Positions 1-5,074 of a DNA stretch of 5,074 bases are shown here, in pieces. Numbering within the stretch: position 1 is the first letter of the stretch; each line of letters begins with the position of its first letter. Source of the stretch: Sulfurimonas sp. Its GTDB lineage: Bacteria > Campylobacterota > Campylobacteria > Campylobacterales > Sulfurimonadaceae. A program made the position numbers and the translations under genes. The notes under the pieces were generated by a model that searched no databases, was not told the DNA's origin, and saw only the letters and a program-made list of their open reading frames with translations. Location: contig DQSP01000157.1 in the NCBI GenBank assembly GCA_015663215.1, forward strand, positions 1-5,074, given 5' to 3'.

Positions 1-125
1 CAAACCCTGAGGATAGAGTGAGTCATTTTACAGACATGGATACTCTTGCTATTGTTTGGGTCCATATTCGTATTCTTCCTTTTAAGTGGCCTCGTATGCT
101 ACTTAACAAGATACTAGGAAAATAA
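1..125 (+). CDS. C-terminal end of a probable family 2 glycosyltransferase (5' truncated)
   Basis: An open frame enters from the left edge (frame beginning at base 3) and gives 40 residues before TAA at 123-125. The visible tail contains VSHF followed by an acidic turn, then a hydrophobic stretch with W, H and R (WVHIRILPF) and a basic end. From memory, the DPM-synthase-like GT2 enzymes of aryl polyene clusters end in a similar way: a GVSHFR-type motif, then an amphipathic helix containing MHTR-like residues. In those clusters the GT2 usually lies directly before, or is fused to, the acyltransferase, and an acyltransferase follows here after one base. The role would be transfer of a sugar to the lipid or polyene intermediate at the inner membrane. 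The catalytic domain is outside the window, so the family call rests on a short tail and on context. Confidence 0.55.
   Translation, partial: NPEDRVSHFTDMDTLAIVWVHIRILPFKWPRMLLNKILGK
115..119 (+). promoter_or_regulatory. Ribosome binding site for the TTG-started acyltransferase
   Basis: TAGGA lies 7 bases before the TTG at 127, inside the last codons of the upstream gene. It supports the non-ATG start at 127; no in-frame ATG is available before residue 31, which would remove the conserved N-terminal region. Confidence 0.55.
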
Positions 126-126
126 C

Positions 127-987
127 TTGGCAACAAAACAAAGAGGGAGTGCTTGGAGTATAAAACTCGTTTTCAATCTTTACAAAGTTTTTGGTTACAA
201 GTTCATCTACTATCTTATGTATCCCGTTTCTCTTTTTTATGCACTAATTTCTACAAATGTAAAAACAGCTCTCAAAGATTATTATGCTCATCTTGGTATG
301 GAGATGAGCTTCTTTATGTACTTTGAGCACTCACGCACGTTTGCTATAACAATGGTCGATAGGTTTATAACGAAGGCAGACCCAAGTGCTTATAAATTTG
401 TCTATGATGACCCAGATAGACCCCTTAAAATCTTTTCAAACGCAACTATTTTAGTGCTTTCTCACTTTGGTGGTTGGGCAGCATCTTCAAACAGCTCACG
501 TTCTACTAACGTTATGAATATCGTTATGCAAGAGGCGATGAAAGATGGTATAAAAGGGATAGAAGAAGAATTAGGTTACAAGTCAACTCAAAAAGTGATA
601 GACCTAAACAAAGGAGCTATCGCAGTTTCAATATCTATAGCAAATGCTCTGAGTGCAAACGAGGTCGTTGCCATCATGGGTGATCGTGCTTCAAACCCTA
701 ATGCGACTATAGAAGTAGAATTTCTTGGTGAACCCGCACTCTTTAACAAAAATCCATTTCAAATAGCCTACAAAATGAAAACACCTCTTGTAGCTTACTT
801 TGTAATGCTTACAGGTATTCAAGAGTATAAAGTAGAGTTTATTGAGATAGATGTTGATTATGAGAAAAAAGTGAGTATAGCCATAGAAGAAGCTGTACTT
901 GTATATACAAAAAAGTATGAAGAAGTTATTAAGCGCTACCCAAGTCAGTGGTTAAATCTTTATGACTTTTGGCAAGAGAAAAAGTAG
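127..987 (+). CDS. LpxL/HtrB-like lipid acyltransferase (LPLAT superfamily), aryl polyene cluster type
   Basis: This 286-residue protein matches the LpxL-like acyltransferases of aryl polyene and flexirubin clusters, which transfer an acyl chain onto a lipid or glycolipid acceptor at the inner membrane. The N-terminus (RGSAW, then a hydrophobic segment around residues 24-42) looks like that group and supports the TTG start, which also has a TAGGA site in front. The catalytic-motif region is residues 111-118, LSHFGGWA, with His113. GDR at 185-187, FLGEPA at 199-204 and the C-terminal PSQWLNLYDFW (272-282) are further family signatures. The odd point is Ala118 where the HX4(D/E) motif normally carries Asp or Glu, so catalysis may be altered or lost. 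It follows the putative glycosyltransferase after one base and precedes a COG4648-like membrane protein by 8 bases, so co-transcription is likely. The family is clear; the exact acceptor is unknown. Confidence 0.85.
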   Translation: MATKQRGSAWSIKLVFNLYKVFGYKFIYYLMYPVSLFYALISTNVKTALKDYYAHLGMEMSFFMYFEHSRTFAITMVDRFITKADPSAYKFVYDDPDRPLKIFSNATILVLSHFGGWAASSNSSRSTNVMNIVMQEAMKDGIKGIEEELGYKSTQKVIDLNKGAIAVSISIANALSANEVVAIMGDRASNPNATIEVEFLGEPALFNKNPFQIAYKMKTPLVAYFVMLTGIQEYKVEFIEIDVDYEKKVSIAIEEAVLVYTKKYEEVIKRYPSQWLNLYDFWQEKK

Positions 988-995
988 CTCTAAAG

Positions 996-1565
996 ATGAG
1001 TCTTAAAACTTTTAACACCCTTCTTTCTTTTATTTTTGCTCCTAGCTTTATATTTTTTATGCAGTTTTATGATTTTAGAGATTTAACATTAGTGTATAGT
1101 TTGGTAATGGCTTTTTATCTGCTGTTTAGTCTTATCATCAAGGCAGACTTAAAGACTATTTCTACTCCGCTTATCTATTTTGTGTTTATTCTCATCGCTT
1201 ACTATTTTGTAAGTATGGAATCCATTAAAGCAATCCCAGCACTTATATCTGGTTTTTTCTTTTTCTTCTTTTTGGAGTCCTACATAAATAAACGCCATAC
1301 TATTTTAAAATTTTCACAAAAGTTTTATAAAAAAAAGCTCTCAAGTGAAGAAGAAAAATTTATCGCTTCTAGTGATGGATACTGGGCAGTTATGACTTTT
1401 TTAAATGTAAGTATTCAGGTAGGCTTAGTTTTTGATGATAACAACAATCTATGGGCATTTTATAGCTCTTTAGGTTGGATACTTTTTTTAGGAACTGCAC
1501 TCCTGTTTCAGATACTCTATGGTAAAATATTTATTGTACTCAGAGATTCAAGAGAGGAGAAGTAG
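996..1565 (+). CDS. COG4648-like integral membrane protein of polyene lipid clusters
   Basis: This is a 189-residue very hydrophobic protein with about six membrane segments (near residues 7-24, 30-48, 57-73, 77-96, 131-147 and 152-176). A cytosolic-looking basic loop between segments 4 and 5 carries KFSQKFYKKKLSSEEEKF, followed by a segment with YWAVMTFLN. This layout (a RF/K-rich loop, an 'L-x-x-E-E' turn, then W in a membrane helix, then a WA-Y/F motif) fits the uncharacterised COG4648 family, which recurs beside ACP and acyltransferase genes in aryl polyene clusters. No catalytic motif is visible and the biochemical role is unknown; helping lipid-intermediate assembly at the inner membrane is inference. 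I chose ATG at 996, 8 bases after the preceding stop. A TTG at 969 would add nine residues (MAREKVALK) and overlap the upstream gene, and has no ribosome binding site. The site before 996 is also weak, so translational coupling is likely. Confidence 0.65.
   Translation: MSLKTFNTLLSFIFAPSFIFFMQFYDFRDLTLVYSLVMAFYLLFSLIIKADLKTISTPLIYFVFILIAYYFVSMESIKAIPALISGFFFFFFLESYINKRHTILKFSQKFYKKKLSSEEEKFIASSDGYWAVMTFLNVSIQVGLVFDDNNNLWAFYSSLGWILFLGTALLFQILYGKIFIVLRDSREEK
1555..1559 (+). promoter_or_regulatory. Strong Shine-Dalgarno site fixing the GTG start at 1566
   Basis: AGGAG within GAGAGGAGA lies 6 bases before GTG at 1566 and overlaps the last codons of the membrane protein gene. It is the best ribosome binding site in the window and leaves little doubt about the GTG start, which directly follows the TAG stop at 1563-1565. 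Confidence 0.75.
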
Positions 1566-2432
1566 GTGAAATTAGCTCAGGTAGATGTTGTTAAAAACAT
1601 AGATGCAGAAACTTTTTTAAAACGATACAAAAGTAGAGAAATACCTGTTGTGATGAAAAACCTTACAAAAGAGTGGCGAGCATACGAACTCTGGTCACTA
1701 GAGTACTTTGAGTCACTTGGTGGTGATAAAGAAGTTAAACTCTATGACTCAAAGCCCTCTACTGATACTAAACTTCAGCATGCAGCAGAAAAAACTATAG
1801 CTTTAAAAGAGTATTTTAATCTTTTAAGAGAGGGCGAGAAAGATTTACGGATGTTCTTTTTTCAGATACTCAAAGAGATACCAGCACTAAAAAATGACTT
1901 TTCATTTCCCGACATTGGATTGAAATTTTTTAAAAATCTTCCAGTTATGTTTTTAGCTGGCAAAGGTGCAAAAGCTCAGATGCATTATGATATTGACAAT
2001 GCAGACATTATACTTTGTCACTTTGGAGCTAAAAAAAAGGTACGAATGTTCTCGCCATCTCAAACTCCCTTTATGTACCATGTTCCTTTTTCGTATTCGT
2101 CATACTATGAAGTTGATTTTATGAATCCTGATTATGAAAAGTATCCAGCCCTTAGATACCTAAAAGGTGTAGAGGTGACTCTTGAACATGGGGATGCTCT
2201 TTACATTCCACCGGGATGGTGGCATGTTGTAGAGTATGAGGGAATAAGTTATTCGCTTGCTCTTCGAGCATTTCCAAGAAGCTTCAAAAATGTTCTCAAG
2301 ATGATAAATAATATAGTAATTATTAGAACAATAGAGGGCATAATGCGAAAACTTTTTGGACAGAAGTGGAATGATAGAAATGCTCAACAGACTTTTATAA
2401 ATATGAACAAGAGATTAAACTCTACTTTTTAA
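1566..2432 (+). CDS. Cupin-like/JmjC-type Fe(II) and 2-oxoglutarate-dependent oxygenase
   Basis: This 288-residue soluble protein has the cupin_8/JmjC architecture of FIH-like hydroxylases. The N-terminal part has the family's IPVVMKNLTKEW (26-37) and a WSLEYF-type helix. The core shows the metal triad: His140 and Asp142 in MHYD, and His220 in IPPGWWH (214-220). Lys157 in KKKVRMFSP sits where FIH Lys214 binds 2-oxoglutarate, counting back from the F-x-P motif. VDFMNPDYEKYP (183-194) and EHGDALYIPPGWWH closely follow the FIH pattern. The enzyme is therefore predicted to be active and to hydroxylate a protein or small-molecule/lipid substrate in the cytosol; the substrate cannot be read from sequence. 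The C-terminal 50 residues are basic and partly hydrophobic (FKNVLKMINNIVIIR) and may mediate dimerisation, as in FIH, or membrane contact. The gene starts with GTG immediately after the upstream stop. Its place between the acyltransferase block and the LolA/MMPL pair suggests a tailoring role in the same pathway. Confidence 0.85.
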   Translation: MKLAQVDVVKNIDAETFLKRYKSREIPVVMKNLTKEWRAYELWSLEYFESLGGDKEVKLYDSKPSTDTKLQHAAEKTIALKEYFNLLREGEKDLRMFFFQILKEIPALKNDFSFPDIGLKFFKNLPVMFLAGKGAKAQMHYDIDNADIILCHFGAKKKVRMFSPSQTPFMYHVPFSYSSYYEVDFMNPDYEKYPALRYLKGVEVTLEHGDALYIPPGWWHVVEYEGISYSLALRAFPRSFKNVLKMINNIVIIRTIEGIMRKLFGQKWNDRNAQQTFINMNKRLNSTF

Positions 2433-2444
2433 GCATATTTGATG

Positions 2445-2450
2445 TAAAAT
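2445..2450 (+). promoter_or_regulatory. Possible -10 promoter element before the LolA-like gene
   Basis: TAAAAT preceded directly by TG lies in the 40-base AT-rich gap at 2433-2472, the only real gap in the window. Campylobacterota housekeeping promoters often rely on the -10 box with a poor -35, so it could drive the lolA-like/MMPL pair with a short leader. The match is weak and AT-rich sequence gives such hits by chance. No hairpin that could end transcription is visible in the gap. Confidence 0.22.
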
Positions 2451-2462
2451 TTTTAAAAAACA

Positions 2463-2467
2463 AAGGA
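2463..2467 (+). promoter_or_regulatory. Ribosome binding site that selects GTG 2473 over ATG 2467
   Basis: AAGGA lies 5 bases before GTG 2473, a good spacing. The alternative ATG at 2467 overlaps the last base of this motif and so could not use it. The GTG start shortens the protein by two residues and gives a cleaner signal peptide beginning MKHLLL. Confidence 0.65.
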
Positions 2468-2472
2468 TGTTT

Positions 2473-2961
2473 GTGAAGCATTTATTACTTATGTCTCTTG
2501 TCTTATCACTTCATCTTTATGCTTCATCATATAACTTTAGTGAAGTACGCTACAGCGATGCTCTAGGTAAAAGCATGACACTTCGAGGAGTGATAAGCTT
2601 TGGCGATGCAAGTTTAGAGATATTTTATGATGAAAGTAAAAAAAAGCTTCATTATGAAGATGAAGAACTCTCAATATATGAAGATGATGAAGAACTAGAA
2701 GTAGATGATGGTGAGGCTATGAAAATAGCACAGTACTTTGAGATAATCATACTTTTATATAGTGCAGATAAAGAGGAATTAAACGAAGAGTTTAAGGTTG
2801 AAAAAGAGGGAAGCAAAACGATTTTATACCCTAAAGATGAGATGCAAGATTATATAAATAAGATAGAACTTTTACATAAAAACGATGACTTAAAGTCGCT
2901 AAAATTATTTCTTACAAACGATGATACAATTAAGATAGACATAGAAGATGAAGTACATTAA
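2473..2961 (+). CDS. LolA-like outer-membrane lipid carrier protein, secreted
   Basis: This small protein has 162 residues from the GTG start. Residues 1-17 form a Sec signal peptide (a basic residue, a Leu-rich core, likely cleavage after LYA at 17). There is no lipobox cysteine, so it should be a soluble periplasmic protein. The mature part begins YNFSEVRYSDALGKSMTLRG (residues 20-39), which has the LolA pattern of an F-x-E/Q strand followed by a shielding strand with 'L-x-G'. It continues as alternating short beta strands with a central helix (81-97) and a second block with KTILYPKD and a final strand pair. This matches the divergent LolA-like proteins paired with MMPL exporters in aryl polyene clusters, thought to carry the polyene lipid across the periplasm. 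It is strongly acidic: 13 of residues 61-81 are Asp or Glu, including a short duplication. The stop overlaps the MMPL gene by 14 bases, implying coupled translation. Family confidence comes partly from that pairing. Confidence 0.75.
   Translation: MKHLLLMSLVLSLHLYASSYNFSEVRYSDALGKSMTLRGVISFGDASLEIFYDESKKKLHYEDEELSIYEDDEELEVDDGEAMKIAQYFEIIILLYSADKEELNEEFKVEKEGSKTILYPKDEMQDYINKIELLHKNDDLKSLKLFLTNDDTIKIDIEDEVH
2653..2696 (+). repeat. Short in-frame tandem-like duplication in the LolA-like gene
   Basis: TATGAAGATGAAGAACT (2653-2669) recurs at 2677-2696 as TATGAAGATGATGAAGAACT, identical except for one extra in-frame triplet. The copies encode YEDEEL (residues 61-66) and YEDDEEL (69-75), separated by two residues. 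The near identity at DNA level suggests a fairly recent local duplication rather than chance similarity, though biased Asp/Glu codons contribute. Confidence 0.6.
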
Positions 2962-5044
2962 CTACCTCATACTACTTGTTTTGCTAGTAGCTGCTGTTTT
3001 ACTCAAAGATAGTATACACCTATCTACAAACATACTTTCACTTTTTGCACCTAAAGAGTCACTGCAAAAGCTTAGTATTGCCAATGAACTTGGCTACTCA
3101 AAAGAGATGTTAGTGCTAGTAAAAGGCTTCGATAAAAAGAGTAAAAAGAACTTACGAGCTTTAGTAAAAGAGTTTGAGTCTTTAAAAAGTATAGAAAATG
3201 TGACATATAAACTAAAACCAAGCGAAGAGATACAGAGATACTACAAAGAGTATCATAATCTTTTAGCTGACTTTAACAATAAACCTCTCCTTCAAATACA
3301 AATAAGAGAAAAACTACAAAAACTTTATGATGGACTTCACTCAAATGTACTCTATAAACCAGTAGATAAAAATGACCCCTTATCACTCTTTAGTATGCAC
3401 AAAAAAAAGATGCCTTCACATAAGGGAAAATATATTAGCTTAGGAAATGAAGGCTATATACTTAAAATCACGACAAAAATAGAACCCTCTCAGATGGATG
3501 AGGCTCGAGCACTCTATGCTGAGGTAGAGAGGATTTTGAAAAATTACCCAGGTACAATCTCATTTGCACCGTTTTTTTACAGTGTAGAGAACTCTGCGAA
3601 GATTAAAGGGGATGTTCAGTACATTGTAGCACTCTCTACCATTATACTTTTACTTATTTATCTTGTGATGCTTAGAGATGTAAAACTACTTTCTCATACA
3701 TTTACAGCATTAGTTTCGTCTATGCTTTTTGCAACACTTGTTTGTACAACCTTAGTAGAAAACTTCGGTGTGCTCTCCCTCGCGTTTGGGACAACACTAA
3801 CGGCTGTTAGTATTGACTACTTTTTTCATTACTACTTTCATGGCTTTTATCAGAGTAAAAAGAGATTTGATAGTAGTGTTTTTTATGGATTTATCACAAC
3901 TGTTGTGGCGTTTGGTATATTTGCCTTGATGCCGGTGGCAATGATAGCTCAGATTAGTCTTTTCGCTCTTTTGAGCCTCTCTTTTGCATATATCCTTTTT
4001 ACTTTTGTTTTTGTTCACTTAGAGATAAAACCTTACGAGAAAGAAGTTGTAAAATCAAAAAAAAGTTTTACTATAGCGAGTCCTTATGTAACAGTTTTAA
4101 GTCTTGTTCTTTTGATGTATGGAGTCCTAAGCCTAAACTTCGATACAAATGTCAGAAACCTTGATTATCAAAATACAAAACTTCAAAAGCTCCAAGAGCT
4201 TTTTAGTTCTGCAAGTGCGCACAAACTCTACCCTGTTATAGTCCAAGGACTAAGCAAAGAAAAACTTTTAGATACTCTACACTTTTTAAAAAAGAGTCAA
4301 AAAGAGTCTTTTAGTTTTGCGAACTTTATCCCTACAAGTAAAGAGTGTTTAAAGAGACAAAAAACTCTTAAAGAGTATGATTTTTTTCATTTAAATGTTA
4401 TGCTAAACACTGAAGCAGATAGAATAGGTTTTAAAAAGTCTTATTTTAAAGACGCATATGTAAGTATGAAAGTACCTAAATGTAGCTCTTTTAATTGGGA
4501 TGCATTTACTACTCTTTCTCTGAAAGTTATAAAAAAAGAAGAGATGTATTATACTATTGCGATGGTGCCAAACATAGATAAAGCGATAAAAATAGATAAT
4601 ATAGAGCCCATAGATGTAGGCTCAATATTTGCAAAAGTTGCAAAAGATATGCTTGATAATATCATGCTCTACTCACTTTTAGTTTTACTAGCTGTTTTTG
4701 TTTTACTTTTTCTGAGTGTTAAGGAGAGGTTCTTTTATGCACTCAACTATATACTTTTTCCTTTAGCCTTTACATTAAGTGTGATTTCTACATTTTATGA
4801 GCTCAATATTATGCACCTATTTTCACTCATCATTCTCATAGCCATAGGCATAGACTATGGTATCTATATGAGTAAATCTAAAGAGTTACAAAGTACCACA
4901 CTCTCTATAAAGTATTCACTTCTAAGTACTTTTGCTGCGTTTGGAGTGCTTCTGTTTAGCTCAATAGCGGCACTTTACTCTATCGGGCTTGTGATTAGTC
5001 TAGGGGTGAGTTCACTATTTATTTTAACGAAGGTTATGCGATGA
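2948..5044 (+). CDS. MMPL/RND-family lipid exporter
   Basis: This 698-residue inner-membrane protein has the duplicated MMPL/RND layout. There is a first membrane helix at residues 5-20; a periplasmic domain at about 22-222, starting with the typical 'L-x-T-N-I-L-S-L-F' segment; a five-helix block at 223-357; a membrane helix at about 377-396; a second periplasmic domain at about 397-571; and a final five-helix block at 572-695. The proton-relay positions are present in both halves: Asp290-Tyr291 in the fourth helix and Asp636-Tyr637 in GIDYGIYM of the tenth, equivalent to the paired Asp-Tyr of MmpL proteins. It should use the proton gradient to move a lipid, here probably a polyene glycolipid, out of the inner membrane to the LolA-like partner. 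Cys467 and Cys512 lie in the second periplasmic domain and could form a disulfide. It ends right after the last helix with no cytosolic tail. The start overlaps the LolA-like gene by 14 bases; no good ribosome site precedes it, so coupling is likely. Confidence 0.88.
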   Translation: MKYINYLILLVLLVAAVLLKDSIHLSTNILSLFAPKESLQKLSIANELGYSKEMLVLVKGFDKKSKKNLRALVKEFESLKSIENVTYKLKPSEEIQRYYKEYHNLLADFNNKPLLQIQIREKLQKLYDGLHSNVLYKPVDKNDPLSLFSMHKKKMPSHKGKYISLGNEGYILKITTKIEPSQMDEARALYAEVERILKNYPGTISFAPFFYSVENSAKIKGDVQYIVALSTIILLLIYLVMLRDVKLLSHTFTALVSSMLFATLVCTTLVENFGVLSLAFGTTLTAVSIDYFFHYYFHGFYQSKKRFDSSVFYGFITTVVAFGIFALMPVAMIAQISLFALLSLSFAYILFTFVFVHLEIKPYEKEVVKSKKSFTIASPYVTVLSLVLLMYGVLSLNFDTNVRNLDYQNTKLQKLQELFSSASAHKLYPVIVQGLSKEKLLDTLHFLKKSQKESFSFANFIPTSKECLKRQKTLKEYDFFHLNVMLNTEADRIGFKKSYFKDAYVSMKVPKCSSFNWDAFTTLSLKVIKKEEMYYTIAMVPNIDKAIKIDNIEPIDVGSIFAKVAKDMLDNIMLYSLLVLLAVFVLLFLSVKERFFYALNYILFPLAFTLSVISTFYELNIMHLFSLIILIAIGIDYGIYMSKSKELQSTTLSIKYSLLSTFAAFGVLLFSSIAALYSIGLVISLGVSSLFILTKVMR
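5029..5033 (+). promoter_or_regulatory. Ribosome binding site for the gene starting at 5041
   Basis: GAAGG lies 7 bases before the ATG at 5041, inside the last codons of the MMPL gene. It supports a genuine new gene overlapping by ATGA. Confidence 0.6.
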
Positions 5045-5074
5045 TTTTTACTTACATAGATGCACAAAACAAGA
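5041..5074 (+). CDS. Start of an unidentified downstream gene (3' truncated)
   Basis: An ATG at 5041 overlaps the MMPL stop by four bases (ATGA) and has GAAGG upstream. The window shows only 11 codons, MIFTYIDAQNK, before it ends. That is too short to identify. From context, the gene after the MMPL exporter in aryl polyene clusters is often a ketosynthase or a small accessory protein, and a beta-strand-like start such as this is compatible with a ketosynthase, but this is a guess from position. Confidence 0.6.
   Translation, partial: MIFTYIDAQNK

Noticed and set aside
969..995. TTG start at 969 adding nine residues to the membrane protein
   Set aside because: No ribosome site precedes it, it overlaps the acyltransferase gene, and the added residues (MAREKVALK) are simply the other frame of that gene's end.
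1252..1276. T-rich run in the membrane protein gene
   Set aside because: It encodes a Phe-rich membrane helix, is interrupted by C bases and is not a homopolymer long enough to suggest switching or termination.
2160..2387. 75-residue minus-strand open frame opposite the hydroxylase gene
   Set aside because: It lies wholly inside a well-supported gene, over the conserved IPPGWWH region, with no recognisable motif; it is a shadow of the real frame.
2433..2472. Gap before the LolA-like gene as a terminator or riboswitch
   Set aside because: It is only 40 bases of AT-rich sequence with no stable stem; a weak -10-like box is the most that can be supported.
3797..4018. 73-residue minus-strand open frame opposite the MMPL gene
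   Set aside because: It is antisense to the membrane-helix block with the Asp-Tyr motif and its Lys/Ser-rich composition is what a reversed hydrophobic stretch gives.
4285..4380. Repeated AAAGAGT-like words in the MMPL gene
   Set aside because: They are irregularly spaced and encode ordinary Lys/Ser/Glu codons (AAA GAG/AGT); there is no fixed unit or spacer as in a CRISPR array or operator array.
4364..4387. Palindrome ACTCTTAAAGAGT followed a few bases later by a run of seven T, resembling a terminator
   Set aside because: It has only a one-base centre, so it cannot form a good hairpin, and it lies in the middle of the MMPL coding frame.

Overview
The window is a compact, AT-rich, single-strand gene string with no RNA genes, no insertion sequences and almost no intergenic DNA. 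All genes are on the + strand. Base composition, a Lys/Phe/Ile/Leu-rich proteome and tight gene packing suggest a Campylobacterota genome, perhaps Sulfurimonas-like. That assignment is inference from style, because no marker gene is present.

Layout: the 3' end of a gene whose last 40 residues resemble the tail of the family 2 glycosyltransferases of aryl polyene (APE) clusters (1-125); an LpxL-like lysophospholipid/lipid A-type acyltransferase (127-987, TTG start); a COG4648-like integral membrane protein (996-1565); a cupin-like/JmjC-type Fe(II)/2-oxoglutarate oxygenase (1566-2432, GTG start); a short 40-base gap with a possible weak promoter; a small secreted LolA-like protein (2473-2961, GTG start); an MMPL/RND-type lipid exporter (2948-5044); and the first 11 codons of a further gene (from 5041). 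Genes are separated by a few bases, abut directly, or overlap by 4 to 14 bases, so this is probably one operon, possibly with an internal promoter before the LolA-like gene.

The combination of glycosyltransferase, acyltransferase, COG4648 membrane protein, LolA and MMPL is the lipid-anchoring and export part of aryl polyene/flexirubin-type pigment clusters (type II polyketide, outer-membrane polyene lipids). The likely division of labour is that the glycosyltransferase and acyltransferase build the lipid anchor at the inner membrane, the MMPL protein moves the finished lipid across that membrane, and the LolA-like protein carries it towards the outer membrane. The ketosynthase, ketoreductase, dehydratase, ACP and aryl-starter genes are not in the window and would be expected on either side.

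Points worth following: a JmjC-type hydroxylase with intact metal and co-substrate residues sits inside the cluster; the acyltransferase has Ala where the catalytic HX4(D/E) motif needs an acid; and the LolA-like protein has a short acidic in-frame duplication.
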